The notes: generated from the sequence alone by a model not told the origin. A stretch of DNA of 64,000 bases from an uncultured Pirellulaceae bacterium (GCA_938083195.1 CALKCK010000009.1:1-64000), one strand, 5' to 3'. Shown: positions 33,713 through 44,112, numbered from the stretch's first letter. Numbers and translations are program-made.

Positions 33713-34357
33713 TTAACGCTTGAGACAATCCATCAGAAGACTGGTTGCTGCGTGAAGCGCCTCGGGTATTTTCCAATTACACTTGTCCCGATCACCCGCC
33801 CGATTGGAGATTCCTCGCACCAAATAAAATGGAACCCCGCAAATTTTTGCCGCAGTGGCTACTGCAAACCCTTCCATTTCTTCTACCGCAGCATTCGGGA
33901 AACGGCGTCGCCTATGGTCTAGGTCACGACTCGTATTGGAAGCCGCACAAACCGTTAGAATTTGACACTGATGATTATCAAAATTCGCGAGAGGCAAAAC
34001 GTCACCGATCAGATCCTGTTCGCCAGTACCGCGCCATTGCATCCACCCCATCTCACCTGCGGTTTGATAGTCTGCTACGCTCCCCGCACCAATCCCAAAG
34101 CACGCGACTTCACTCCCGATAACCGCCGTTCCTGTCAAGATTTCAGGATCATATGCACCTGCAATTCCAACCAATAACACGTTACTCGGTTGATACTGCG
34201 TAATTAATTCCATCGCCTTGGCGGCGGCGACAATTGGCCCAAATCCACATATTTCAACCACCGCCTCAGGATGGGAAATATGCTCAACTACAAACTCGTA
34301 CTCCATCGAAGTTGGCACCAAAATCAGCCACTTTGGTTTTTTCAAGGACGAGCTCAT
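33713..34357 (-). CDS. mqnB: Futalosine hydrolase MqnB
   Basis: This 214-aa nucleosidase removes hypoxanthine from futalosine to give dehypoxanthine futalosine. It has the nucleoside phosphorylase/hydrolase fold: GFGPIVAAAKA, VLLVGIAGAYDP, the substrate-binding VEEMEGFAVA and the C-terminal LVRGISNRAGDRD...W. It is upstream of mqnD in one unit. The first enzyme of the route, mqnA, and mqnC are not in the window. Confidence 0.9.
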   Translation of the reverse strand: MSSSLKKPKWLILVPTSMEYEFVVEHISHPEAVVEICGFGPIVAAAKAMELITQYQPSNVLLVGIAGAYDPEILTGTAVIGSEVACFGIGAGSVADYQTAGEMGWMQWRGTGEQDLIGDVLPLANFDNHQCQILTVCAASNTSRDLDHRRRRFPNAAVEEMEGFAVATAAKICGVPFYLVRGISNRAGDRDKCNWKIPEALHAATSLLMDCLKR

Positions 34358-34470
34358 TTAAGTCACTCTTTGCATAGGATTAGGATCTATCATTTTTGAA
34401 ATACAACAATCGACAATATCTGATTCGTTTTTACAGGCTCGGCGTGGCCCGCTCCTCCCACTCAATGCAC

Positions 34471-35463
34471 CTACTTCGCGAGGATCTGTTTCAGCACCTG
34501 CTCCGCCCTCTGCCAATTGGAGGCCTCTTTCGCAGCCCAATAACTCATTAACGTCGCGAGACATAACATTACGGCAAAGCCACTTGCCGCCTGCCTGACT
34601 CTGGCTGAAGAAATCTCAAGAAACATTACCAAGCTTCCTTCATTTCCACCTAATAGTAATCCGGTACAGCAAACACCGTAAATAAATGCAATGACTAACA
34701 TTAACACTGAGACGGCTCGCATCGCCGACCAATCGTTGATTTGAAAGAGAAAAATGGCATACATCAAATTCAAAAGACTGATTGCCACTTGCAAGAAAAA
34801 CCAGTTGGGAAGTTCATTTACTTGGGATAAATCGCCCCATGATATCAATTGCGTTAGGACGGGAATCAGATTCAATCCAGCAACGAGAATCAATCCAGCA
34901 GCAAATAACTTTGCTAAAAAAAAACGATCCGTGTTTGCCCGCGTTAATCGCTCTTCCCAATTCTGTTTATCACTCGCCTCAGAAGAATTTCCTTTAATTG
35001 CACTCACAATCGATATGTCGCGGTTTGCAAGGTGAATCGCCCCTCGAGCCGCCTCAAGATCTGCGACCTTTCCTGGTTTCAAATGAGTTCTCTCGTCTAC
35101 TGCTCTCTTTGCTGGAGGCGAGCTCAGTCGAGTTGTTAAAGGCTCCCCCGTCAATTTGACTGAAACAGAGGGTATTTCATGCTTGGTCTCGGACGAATGA
35201 TGCTGCTGCCTTGGTTTTGCAACCGGCAGGCGAGACTCACTAGCGTCCTTTGACAGTGAGCCTTCCAGGTTGGACTCGTCACCATCAAACCCTTCATAAA
35301 TCTCCGCTCGACATTCAACAGGTTGCCCACTGTTCCTCTCGGAATCTGAAATTTCGGGGATACGAATCATGGTTTTACATTCGGGGCATCGCACAATCTT
35401 GCCACTGCGAATCATCGACGCATGCATGATGCATCCCTGAGGGCATCTAACTCGCAATGACAT
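34471..35463 (-). CDS. Membrane protein with N-terminal zinc ribbon
   Basis: This 330-aa protein begins with MSLRVRCPQGCIMHASMIRSGKIVRCPEC, a zinc-ribbon-like CPxGC...CPEC, and a charged linker follows. Four hydrophobic helices span about 215-320. The track start at 35679 adds 72 residues that look non-coding and would lie inside the lipase gene's 3' end. The ATG at 35463 gives a clean start. The protein's role is unknown. It is the last gene of the minus-strand signalling island. Confidence 0.7.
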   Translation of the reverse strand: MSLRVRCPQGCIMHASMIRSGKIVRCPECKTMIRIPEISDSERNSGQPVECRAEIYEGFDGDESNLEGSLSKDASESRLPVAKPRQQHHSSETKHEIPSVSVKLTGEPLTTRLSSPPAKRAVDERTHLKPGKVADLEAARGAIHLANRDISIVSAIKGNSSEASDKQNWEERLTRANTDRFFLAKLFAAGLILVAGLNLIPVLTQLISWGDLSQVNELPNWFFLQVAISLLNLMYAIFLFQINDWSAMRAVSVLMLVIAFIYGVCCTGLLLGGNEGSLVMFLEISSARVRQAASGFAVMLCLATLMSYWAAKEASNWQRAEQVLKQILAK

Positions 35464-35602
35464 AACACGCTCATTCAAAAATGATTGATATTGAGACCTT
35501 TTCGCACTGCGGATTATAGCACAACCACTAGTAAGCCATTCAGCGTTTTCTGGCAGATAGGACACAAACCAGAGAACAAAGCAAGCCAAGTCCGGCTTTA
35601 AC

Positions 35603-36490
35603 TTAAAAGCTAGTCGTATTCCATGGACTGTTAGATTTAGCTTCCTCACTTCGGACAATATCGAATACAGCATCCACATACGAAGGGGCTAAATGTGGGC
35701 TTATCGACATCCAATTTGGATTTCCTAATTCAGAAGCTCTTGTCATCAAACGTCTGAAAAACCTTCTCACACCGCGCGGGTTTGCAAGGCGGCCGAATCG
35801 ATCAACACACATTTCAATGCCTTCGTGATCGAAACCTGATCGCATCTCGGGAATCTGCGGCACGGGATCTTGATAATTAACCCACCGAAAATGTTTTAAG
35901 TTTACATGCTTAAGATATTGCCGACTGGCAACTCGTGGACATCCAAATGTATGAAGTTCATTCGGCTGGGATTTTATAAACGAAAGCACGCAACGGGATG
36001 CACAGAGAGTGGCCGCCGCCGCCCCCAAAGAATGTCCGCAAAACCAGAGATTACGATCATTCGACTCCAGCTCCGCTTCAATAGCAGGCCAGATCCCGTC
36101 TGCCATGGCTTTAAAATCACTGATTACCCAACCAGTCGTCTCCGCCATCGTGGAAGGCAGGGTTTGGAGCTCAATCGCCTGATCTAACTCCCTGATCTCT
36201 TTTCCTCGGAAGACCATCACCGCATCGAATTCATTTTGAAACCAGAAAACATCAATAGCACCGCCGCGAATGACCTTCCCGTCGGTAAATCCTAGTTTTC
36301 CCGCGATCGAATTAGCATCTTGAAGAGGAAGATAACTCGCCAACGTCATTTCGCAAAACAATAACGATCTCCGCAGGACCGGCATTTCAGAGATGGGACC
36401 TTGGTGCTGACTCTTAAAAAAAAAGTCTCCCGAAGTTTTCGTATCAAGACTCGCATTCTTGTCTGGAAGCTGAATTTCAGAAGATGCCAT
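35603..36490 (-). CDS. Class 3 lipase family protein
   Basis: This 295-aa alpha/beta hydrolase has GHSLGAA (nucleophile S154), an Asp in NYQDPVPQIP (D208) and a His in SISPHLAPS (H266), the triad of lipase_3. No signal peptide is seen, so it may act in the cytoplasm or at the inner leaflet. The start ATG precedes ASSEIQLPDKN. Substrate is unknown. It sits between the FHA-cyclase gene and the zinc-ribbon gene. Confidence 0.87.
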   Translation of the reverse strand: MASSEIQLPDKNASLDTKTSGDFFFKSQHQGPISEMPVLRRSLLFCEMTLASYLPLQDANSIAGKLGFTDGKVIRGGAIDVFWFQNEFDAVMVFRGKEIRELDQAIELQTLPSTMAETTGWVISDFKAMADGIWPAIEAELESNDRNLWFCGHSLGAAAATLCASRCVLSFIKSQPNELHTFGCPRVASRQYLKHVNLKHFRWVNYQDPVPQIPEMRSGFDHEGIEMCVDRFGRLANPRGVRRFFRRLMTRASELGNPNWMSISPHLAPSYVDAVFDIVRSEEAKSNSPWNTTSF

Positions 36491-36608
36491 GTTGCAACCG
36501 AAATAAGGAAATCAAACTCAAACTATATTACTGCGCTATTTAAAAATCAGCCCTGTCGCGTTGAGTTACAACACCACCAAGCTTTCAAACGACCAGTCAG
36601 CACTGTCG

Positions 36609-38468
36609 TTATTTGGTCTGCATTTGAATAGTGCCTCGCCATCCCTCGGGAGGCTTACCTTGATACTGACCAATAACCTTCTCTAAAAACCTTCTCAATG
36701 AATCTTCCGGGTCCAGTATAGCTAATTCCGTTTCCAATCGCATCCACTCGCCCGCTTGAAACGAATTCAATAGCCGCTTCGAATGAGCTAAATCCTCAAC
36801 GGGAAGTTCATTTGCCGCGCAAACTTGAAAAACGTCGAACGAACCCTCCATTCCAAATGGCTGAAAATTCCCCATCCCACGCACCACAATTTCATCAAAA
36901 AACTCAGGATCCGTCTTTAATGCCTCAAGCGTAAACGCATCGATTAGAATCTTGGAATGGAGCCATTTCGTCATCCCCTCAAGCCGAGAGGCTAAGTTAA
37001 CGACCGGACCAAAGGCAGTCACTTTTACTTGATCACGCGTGCCAATTTTCCCCGCAACGGACTCGCCCGAGGCTACGCCGATCCCGAACTGAAAGCTACG
37101 ACCATCGCGCTTGGTTCGGCCTACTTCGCTTAGCCGAGCGTGGTTATCGACGTGTTGATGGATCGACACCGCCGCTTTAACGGCAGATACGGCATTTTGT
37201 TCGCTACCCGTTGGTGGAATAGGCCACCCCCAAAACCCCATGGCCGAATCTCCATGAAAGTCCCCGATAACTCCTCCAAAATCTAAGATGTTTGATGTTG
37301 TAATCCCCAAAGCCTCGCTGACTCGCGCTAAAAGTTCGAGTAAATCATCCGATAATTCCTCGGATGTTTTCGAAAAACCCCTCAAATCACAAAACAAAAC
37401 CGACAAATCACACTCTCGTGGCTGCAACACCTCTTCCGAATCCAAAACCGAGATAGCCTTCATTACCACGGGAGAAAAGAACGTCCGCAGGCTCGCCTCC
37501 TGCCGCTCAAGTTTCTTTACTAGCAACAAATTTTTAAGCGAAGATCCAACCAGCTCACAAAATTTAAGGTCACCCTGGAAATCTAATTCCTGAGAAACGG
37601 AACTTAAACTGGAATCGCGATCACCACGCTCCTTGCCAGCAACATAGACTCCCCAACCGGGCGTTGCCGCACTTGAAATCGGAGACACAAAAGCCCAATC
37701 GTTTTCATAGTCGATTGTGTACTTTGATTTCCCGCCTTTGCCATGGCTCCAAATATGCAAAACCGACTCATTCGCTTTCAGCGCTTGTTTAACAAGCGTT
37801 TCACTCGGCTGAAATCCACCAGAACTCGTGTCACGGCGATCCCATTGCATAATCTCAATTTCTGAATCAATCAGCCTTTGGGTATCGGCTGAACCTGTAT
37901 CGGCTGAATCTACTACCGAATCGAAAGAATGCCCTGCCGCTGGATCTTGAACCCTCACGATTCCGACCGTCGATGCCGTCGCAATACCCTGCATTAGCGT
38001 GTTAACGATTTGAATCAATAAATTCTCATTGTCGGACGCCGTCGCAATGACTGTTGGCAACCGACTTAGAACATCGATCCGCCGATCAACATCTCGAAAC
38101 GAGACTTTTCGCAAATAATCAGCAGTAAACGTTTTTTGACTAATCGGGTCGGGAGCGTCTAAAGATCCAAATGCTTCTTCAACTGCAATCGTAAATTGAG
38201 TTTTGCCAATGACAAAATGCTCGCCTGCTCCCAATTCAAAACAATCCTCGGACTTACCGTCGTAAAAAACTGGATTCGAAGAACTTTTCAGCTTTTGAAT
38301 GCGGACCTTATCTCCCGCCAAACATAGGGAGATGTGGACACGAGAGATTTGACTATCCCACGGAACACGATAAGACTCTGTTGCCCGCCCAACGAAAATC
38401 TCCCGCGTTGGGATTCGTCGCCGCCATCGAGAACCAACGTCAACTCCCTCTGCAATAAGTTCCAACAT
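36609..38468 (-). CDS. FHA-GAF-class III adenylate/guanylate cyclase
   Basis: This 619-aa signalling protein has an N-terminal FHA domain (about 20-97, with GR at 27-28 and SRVH at 42-45, the phosphothreonine-binding core). A GAF-like region follows at about 120-310. The class III nucleotide cyclase domain is at about 350-550: VLFCDLRGFSK (metal Asp) and GDFHGDSAMGFWG (second metal site), then the dimer-arm residues. Phosphothreonine input would couple kinases to cAMP or cGMP output (inference). It is in the same minus-strand run as a membrane kinase. Confidence 0.9.
   Translation of the reverse strand: MLELIAEGVDVGSRWRRRIPTREIFVGRATESYRVPWDSQISRVHISLCLAGDKVRIQKLKSSSNPVFYDGKSEDCFELGAGEHFVIGKTQFTIAVEEAFGSLDAPDPISQKTFTADYLRKVSFRDVDRRIDVLSRLPTVIATASDNENLLIQIVNTLMQGIATASTVGIVRVQDPAAGHSFDSVVDSADTGSADTQRLIDSEIEIMQWDRRDTSSGGFQPSETLVKQALKANESVLHIWSHGKGGKSKYTIDYENDWAFVSPISSAATPGWGVYVAGKERGDRDSSLSSVSQELDFQGDLKFCELVGSSLKNLLLVKKLERQEASLRTFFSPVVMKAISVLDSEEVLQPRECDLSVLFCDLRGFSKTSEELSDDLLELLARVSEALGITTSNILDFGGVIGDFHGDSAMGFWGWPIPPTGSEQNAVSAVKAAVSIHQHVDNHARLSEVGRTKRDGRSFQFGIGVASGESVAGKIGTRDQVKVTAFGPVVNLASRLEGMTKWLHSKILIDAFTLEALKTDPEFFDEIVVRGMGNFQPFGMEGSFDVFQVCAANELPVEDLAHSKRLLNSFQAGEWMRLETELAILDPEDSLRRFLEKVIGQYQGKPPEGWRGTIQMQTK
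37882..37911. repeat. 15-bp tandem duplication in the cyclase gene
   Basis: GTATCGGCTGAACCT is followed by GTATCGGCTGAATCT, encoding a doubled SADTG in frame. Confidence 0.8.
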
Positions 38469-38537
38469 GTTCTTCCTGCTCCGGTTTGAAGTCCGCGTTA
38501 CTCAAAGCCACTTACCCAGTCAACTCATCGGCGCGAA

Positions 38538-39065
38538 TCACGGACTCGAAAGCACAATCTGATTCAAGAAAAAATAGCAGATTCCCACAATAATCAACCC
38601 TAAAAACACACCCAACAATTGCAATCGACCAGAATGAAACCCTCGCGTTGCATGGTCTAACCGCAAATAAATAAATGACAAACCAAGTAGCGACAGTAAG
38701 CCAAAGAAGACGATTGCCAAGCCAACGATGCGATCTCGAATTAATTGGCGGGTTTCCAACTCTGCTTTGCTCTCAGAACTAACGGGATCCCCACCCTGCT
38801 CGGACGCTTGCAAACTAAGAGTCTCGCCCGAGATTGGACTTGCGCGTTTTATCGGCTCAACAGCAATTGCTGAACTGGCCCACGCCAGACTGAACAGCAT
38901 GCAAACCGAGACCGAGATTCTCACCGAGCGCAAAAGCTTGCCCGAAGACAAATCTTTTTGGGGATTCCTGTTTTTAAGTAATAGGGTTGTCAAATTATTT
39001 CCGATTGAAATTAATCCAGTTTCAAATCCACCTCGAGGCAACCCGTCAATTGTTTGACTCAACAT
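38538..39065 (-). CDS. Small predicted membrane protein
   Basis: This ORF gives up to 175 residues. It has a signal-like helix about 48-70 (VRISVSVCMLFSLAWASSAIA) and two later transmembrane helices at about 112-130 and 147-167. It overlaps the kinase stop by 20 nt. The first ATG (39065) is far from the signal-like helix; a TTG at 38933 would place the start just before it. I do not recognise the family. It lies between the kinase and the FHA-cyclase. Confidence 0.6.
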   Translation of the reverse strand: MLSQTIDGLPRGGFETGLISIGNNLTTLLLKNRNPQKDLSSGKLLRSVRISVSVCMLFSLAWASSAIAVEPIKRASPISGETLSLQASEQGGDPVSSESKAELETRQLIRDRIVGLAIVFFGLLSLLGLSFIYLRLDHATRGFHSGRLQLLGVFLGLIIVGICYFFLNQIVLSSP

Positions 39066-41067
39066 TTTGCAAATTACAAATTTCCATTCGTTTTCGCGTA
39101 TCCAACCAAGGAGCTGATAGTTGCACGGAAAATGAAATCACGACTGCCCAAATACAAACTGCAGTAAAGGGAATTGGCAAAAGGTAACTTAGTAACACGC
39201 CCCAAATCATACAGATTAAAATTGCAGCGATACTTAGCCGGGTCTTGCGAATAGGGTCACACTGCCGCCACCAACGGATTCCTCCAAGGAAGCAGGTGAA
39301 AAAAAACATATAAGCGGCCAAGGGACCCACGCTCGGCATTAAATTCCACCCTTTAGAAAAAGGGCGGGACGTCTCCAGCGACAAGGATGTCAAATCGATA
39401 TAAAACCAGCTGGCCGTAAAGAATGCGGCCAGACCTAATGCCATCCCCAGCCCCATCATTTCCAAATAACGCCATCGCGATTTCGCTGGCCGCCAATCCC
39501 AGCGTTTAGTAACCAATAAGATCGCCCAACAGCCCACAACACTCACCAAAGTCAACCAGGTGTAATTCGCCCAATTCTCGATCGATGAATCCCACGGCCC
39601 ACCGTCAAGAACTCCCGTAACCACCGCAAAGCCAAGTAAATTTAGGACAGTACAACTGAAGGCCGCGATTAGCATCGAACCGATCAGTTCGGTTAACCGA
39701 TCTAACGCGGGGCGTCCTAGCAACCACTGGCGAAGCGGGGGGACTTCTTCGAGTTGTCGAATATGCATAAGCCAACGCGGCGACTGGCCCAGTTTTTTCG
39801 CAAGCGAATATCGCACCAAATAGTAGCCAAAATAAAGACCACCCGCAGACAACATCAACGGCAAGAGCCACTGAGAGTTTTGGATCAGGACAATCCCAGC
39901 GATGATCAACATCACCATCTTGATCGGCGTTGAAAAATTGGCGGTTTCCCACCATAACGTCAATCTTGCTAATCCTGTATGAAGCACCGCCGCAATCGGC
40001 TCATCTCCCCGACTGTTGTCAATTCCATTGCCTAACACGCTGGACTCGAGAGTCGCGGCTGTCTTTAATTCCGACTTATTCGCGACAGAAAATACAGTTT
40101 CTTTCGTACCGGCATGCCGAATGTTATCAATAATTGCGGTCGGCAACTTATCGATCAACTCCGTAGATTGTGTTCGATTTGGCTTTGTTGATTGACGATT
40201 TGCTTTAGCCGAATCAGGTTTGACGATTGAACCGATAGAATGCTGCGAAACAATCGAATCACTCCGCCGAGCTACATCCGGCCAAGGCAGGTCCGCTGCC
40301 ATCTCAGAGATACTACGATATCGATCTTCAGGATCTTTGCGTAACGATTTAGATATTACCATTCGAAAACGAGAAGGCACCACAGAAACATCCGGCTCTG
40401 CCGTCAGATGTTTCATGATAATCTCTTGAGCACTTTCGCCGTCAAAAGGGACTAATCCAGTCGTCAATTCGTACAGGATAATCCCTAGAGCATAGAGATC
40501 TATTTCCTTCCCATAAACGCCTTTACCAATCTCGGGAGCCATGTAATGAAAGGTACCCACCGATTCAGTTTGCCCCGAACGTCGGCTACAGGAAATATAC
40601 TTGGACAGGCCATAATCTCCAATTTTGATCACCTGCTCATGCAAGTCACAAAAGATATTACCTGGCTTTAAATCGCGGTGTACAATTCCGTTCTCATGAA
40701 GATAGGATACCCCCGAAGCAATTGAAGCAAACCAAGATTTAATATCCGCATCAGTCAGTCCATTTTGATTCGCCTCTAGCACATCCCGCAACGATGGACC
40801 GGGAACGTATTCCATCACGACCCAACTCTCGCCTTCTCCTGTGGTTCGGATATCCCATAGAGAGATCAAGTTAACGTGCTTCATATTTAAGCATTGGCGC
40901 ACGCCCCTCAACTCAATATCCAAATTACGCTGGATCTTCTTTAGCGCGACCTCTTTTCCTGCATCATTTAACGCAAAATAAACCTCGCCAAACCCGCCGA
41001 TGCCGATCCCGCGCTTGATGGTGTATCCTTCAAGCGGAGTCGCTCCGCTGGGATAAGTAAACTTCAT
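39046..41067 (-). CDS. Membrane-bound Ser/Thr protein kinase with C-terminal multi-helix domain
   Basis: This 673-aa kinase has a full Hanks domain at about 14-270: glycine loop GIGIGGFGEV (20-29), K43, HRDLKPGN (130-137), metal motif DYG (151-153) and the APE-like MAPEIGKG. DYG replaces DFG. About eight transmembrane helices follow (about 365-660), so the kinase faces the cytoplasm. The sensing part would lie in the membrane. The FHA-cyclase, TPR-FHA and coiled-coil proteins are in the same minus-strand run. Confidence 0.92.
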   Translation of the reverse strand: MKFTYPSGATPLEGYTIKRGIGIGGFGEVYFALNDAGKEVALKKIQRNLDIELRGVRQCLNMKHVNLISLWDIRTTGEGESWVVMEYVPGPSLRDVLEANQNGLTDADIKSWFASIASGVSYLHENGIVHRDLKPGNIFCDLHEQVIKIGDYGLSKYISCSRRSGQTESVGTFHYMAPEIGKGVYGKEIDLYALGIILYELTTGLVPFDGESAQEIIMKHLTAEPDVSVVPSRFRMVISKSLRKDPEDRYRSISEMAADLPWPDVARRSDSIVSQHSIGSIVKPDSAKANRQSTKPNRTQSTELIDKLPTAIIDNIRHAGTKETVFSVANKSELKTAATLESSVLGNGIDNSRGDEPIAAVLHTGLARLTLWWETANFSTPIKMVMLIIAGIVLIQNSQWLLPLMLSAGGLYFGYYLVRYSLAKKLGQSPRWLMHIRQLEEVPPLRQWLLGRPALDRLTELIGSMLIAAFSCTVLNLLGFAVVTGVLDGGPWDSSIENWANYTWLTLVSVVGCWAILLVTKRWDWRPAKSRWRYLEMMGLGMALGLAAFFTASWFYIDLTSLSLETSRPFSKGWNLMPSVGPLAAYMFFFTCFLGGIRWWRQCDPIRKTRLSIAAILICMIWGVLLSYLLPIPFTAVCIWAVVISFSVQLSAPWLDTRKRMEICNLQNVESNN

Positions 41068-41305
41068 TCATCGCCTCCCAACCATACCGGCTGGCTGCTT
41101 TGATCTAGCAATTAAATTTCACTGCTTTTCTAGCCTAGCCGCAACACGGCCTGTTTGTCTAGGTTTCCATCGGGTTTGGCAATTATTGTGTTCACCAGCT
41201 GGCTCTCACCCGAAAAACCAACCGATTTCCAAACTTCCGGTCACTCCACAAACATCACCGCCGCCAATCCAGAACGTATTGGCCACCCAATCATTTACCA
41301 AAGAA

Positions 41306-42751
41306 CTAAACTGGCTCAAGTGTTAGAGAAAAATCATCACCAACAATTCGGGAATTTAGCTCAATCGCAGTCTCTGCGTTCACCAATTTTCCATCTACCT
41401 CCATCGCCTGCTGCGACCGGCAAAACCACTGCCCCGATCTCTCAAACAACATAAGGTTCTCGCTCCAGGTTGGACAGCAAACATGATTAGATCGATTTGG
41501 ACCTAAAATAATCGAAGTCACAGGGAGAATTACCGCGTCGGCCCAAGGTACAGATCGGTGGCGAGAAACAAAATTAAGTCGTGCCGTTTTACTTAAAGCA
41601 TGTGTTTGCGAGTAGGATAGTTCGACTCCGCCTTCGAAAGCCAGGGTCTGCCCATCTTTCAAAACAACTTTTGAATCCAACTCGATACCGTCGATTGAAA
41701 TATTACCAATGGGCTCCAAGAGATGCCCCCCGTCGACTCGCTCAAGATTGGCATGGTGACTCCGCAAATTACCCTGAATGCCAATGTCCACTCTCGCACT
41801 ATCGATGGCTTGTCCCAATGAATTGACACGATCACCACAAACGAGGTAACCGCCGACGCCGTCTACCCAAAGAAGAAATTTATTGCCAGAAGTTCGATTG
41901 ACCATGGGTCTTATCCTATCGGACATACTTCTCTCGACAACCGCATTTCTTTTCCCAGCCCTCGAACCCCGGTGAGTATTGACTACGCGATCACTTTTCG
42001 CTGCAGAAGAATTCACCTTTGTCGAGTCCATCTGCCTTCTGGTTTTTTTCTTAAGACGTGCGCTGCACTCTTGCCTTGCTTCAAAAGCAATTTGGTTGGT
42101 CGGAGCAATATGCAGAATCTGCTTGCAACTTAGACTGACATCTCCCCATTTACATTGAAGCGCATATGCTTCGAGGTTAGTAACGTGTTTTTTCATCTGC
42201 CGTTGCCGAATCTTGAAAGCTGAAATCCGACTGTCTAAAAAAGGCAAATCTGGGCGAGCGATTTTTGCCTTTTCCAATTCAGCAACAGACTTTTTAAATT
42301 GACCTTTTGCCGCGAAACGGTTTGCCGAATTCAAACACTCAGAAACCATTCTGATATTGTCAAGCCGCCAATCCATTACCCGACGTTGCCCAAGCACTTC
42401 GATGCAATTTAAAGCGTAAATAGGCTCACCACGCACAAGCGAGGCATCCGCAGATTCGATTGTCAGTTCAATTAACTGATTCTTCCATTTGCGAGTCTCT
42501 GCTCCCAATGCCTCTACATTGAATTTTGAGACCTCGTCGAGATCTTTCCAGGCCACGCAAAACTGCCCCATCGACACAGATACTTTCGCCCGTTCCAGTA
42601 AGGCGTCAGCGAGGCTTCGCGCCAGAGTGAGCTTCTTGTTTTCATGGTGTATTTGGCCAAGCTCAAAATGACGTACTGCCTGATCGAGGTCGCCACATTG
42701 GAGCGCCTGCTCGGCAAACTTAGTTTTTAAATTCCACGTCATAAGTCCCAC
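41306..42751 (-). CDS. TPR-like protein with C-terminal FHA-like domain
   Basis: This 481-aa protein has N-terminal helical, TPR-like repeats (about 1-230) and a basic linker. C-terminal FHA-like blades show VDIGIQGNLRSHHANLERVDG with the RSHHA phosphothreonine loop, and a second weaker FHA-like repeat at about 395-478. No membrane segment is seen. It is probably a reader of threonine phosphorylation made by the nearby kinase (inference). A 131-nt gap separates it from the coiled-coil gene. Confidence 0.75.
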   Translation of the reverse strand: MGLMTWNLKTKFAEQALQCGDLDQAVRHFELGQIHHENKKLTLARSLADALLERAKVSVSMGQFCVAWKDLDEVSKFNVEALGAETRKWKNQLIELTIESADASLVRGEPIYALNCIEVLGQRRVMDWRLDNIRMVSECLNSANRFAAKGQFKKSVAELEKAKIARPDLPFLDSRISAFKIRQRQMKKHVTNLEAYALQCKWGDVSLSCKQILHIAPTNQIAFEARQECSARLKKKTRRQMDSTKVNSSAAKSDRVVNTHRGSRAGKRNAVVERSMSDRIRPMVNRTSGNKFLLWVDGVGGYLVCGDRVNSLGQAIDSARVDIGIQGNLRSHHANLERVDGGHLLEPIGNISIDGIELDSKVVLKDGQTLAFEGGVELSYSQTHALSKTARLNFVSRHRSVPWADAVILPVTSIILGPNRSNHVCCPTWSENLMLFERSGQWFCRSQQAMEVDGKLVNAETAIELNSRIVGDDFSLTLEPV

Positions 42752-42881
42752 TTCAATAAAGGCTGTCTCCCGAGCGAGACTTAAACCACAATTAAAAAAC
42801 GGGACAGCTGGCTAGTAAACCTGCTGCCCCGCTTTCATTGATTAACAATTGAACTAACTGAGACATCCAACCCCTGGCGAG

Positions 42882-43718
42882 TTAGTTAACCACCAAGTCC
42901 GCTTCGGTCGATTCGCCAGAAACGTCACCGCTGCCTGATTCTTTTGCTTCGAAGTAGGCATCCATATCGTTCAGCACATCCGAACTTGGAATGACCGAAT
43001 CATCATTTACGGGAATCTGCCCAAAGTACTTAGGAGCGATGTTGTAATACTCCTCATCCGCTGAAATCCGAGCATCGATGTCGTCCAACATCTCACGCGT
43101 CTTTGACAATTGGCTGTTATCGAGCTTAATCTGAGTCGCGGTCGCGATGACCTCGTTCATACGATTACGAGCGGTTAAATTTTCAATTTGCAGTTCCAGT
43201 TCACGTTGTTGCGATTTAGCTTCGCCTAGTTTCAAGTGGGCAGCTGCTAAAGAATCCTTGCGTAGATTTAAAATCTCGCCCTTCTTCTCAAATGTCTTTT
43301 CGGCAGTTTGATAAAGGGTAAACCGATGCCTTAAATCTTGTTTTACACGTGGTAAATCATGAGCCTTCCCTCGCGTATCCACATAGACCTGACCGCCAGA
43401 TTCAACATGTGAGCGAAGTGCCATCATTTCGTCGTAACTTTTTTTCAGCATTTGCTCATGCGACTTAAGATCTGCCGCCAGCCGTTTCACTTTGACTTGC
43501 TCTTTGGAAATTTTGTGAACCATGCCATGTATTTCCGGCCCGATTTCATCGAGCTGGATTTTGGCGGCATCTAACTGGTAAGCGACCGGGACTTGATCCT
43601 GAGCTGCTGTCCTGACCTTGGTTACCGCCGTTTTTGCGTAGGGGATTAACTTCCCACCGAACAGCAATCCGCCAATCACAACAATACCCGCGACCCCAAT
43701 GGTCAATTTTTTAAACAT
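42882..43718 (-). CDS. Coiled-coil membrane-anchored protein
   Basis: This 278-aa protein has an N-terminal transmembrane helix (about 6-26, LTIGVAGIVVIGGLLFGGKLI). Two long heptad-rich segments follow (about 60-130 and 150-215, e.g. KISKEQVKVKRLAADLKSHEQMLKKS), then an acidic Gly/Ser tail. PspA-like length but no clear PspA match, so I do not assign a function. It is the first gene of the minus-strand signalling island. Confidence 0.75.
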   Translation of the reverse strand: MFKKLTIGVAGIVVIGGLLFGGKLIPYAKTAVTKVRTAAQDQVPVAYQLDAAKIQLDEIGPEIHGMVHKISKEQVKVKRLAADLKSHEQMLKKSYDEMMALRSHVESGGQVYVDTRGKAHDLPRVKQDLRHRFTLYQTAEKTFEKKGEILNLRKDSLAAAHLKLGEAKSQQRELELQIENLTARNRMNEVIATATQIKLDNSQLSKTREMLDDIDARISADEEYYNIAPKYFGQIPVNDDSVIPSSDVLNDMDAYFEAKESGSGDVSGESTEADLVVN

Positions 43719-44112
43719 ATTCCGCTCTCCTGATCTTTTGTTGGATGAACCGGCGTTCGTTACTAAACATCTGGGCTAACAAGCCTGATCGCCGTTGAAG
43801 GTAATTCGCCCGTGCAGTTGGGATATTTGAAAAATTTAGAAATATTTTTAAAGCCGGCTGCCGTACCACCCTGCTGATTTGTTTATTCCTGCTCCAATTC
43901 GAGATTTCACCCCTGTTTTCGTTATTTTTTTGACTTCGAATCCCGAGAGAGTGCCGATTCTCAAAGAACTGACCACTACTTTTAATCGGGTCACGAACTC
44001 CCCTCCTGAAAGCTTTTGTGTCCCCACGAAACTTACGGTGATTCAAATCAAGTCATGATCCGAAGCCATGGCCTAGTTGATATTGGACCGCGTCAATGAA
44101 AACGTTAAGTCA
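43719..44112. other. Divergent intergenic region
   Basis: This 394-nt gap contains a 111-codon minus ORF (43711-44046) that is basic, low in hydrophobic residues and looks like a shadow. A 17-bp tandem duplication at 44092-44125 runs into the start of the next plus-strand gene. No clear promoter was seen. Confidence 0.45.

Noticed and set aside
43711-44046. 111-codon minus ORF between the divergent genes
   Set aside because: Basic, low-complexity text with no domain, overlapping the coiled-coil gene start.
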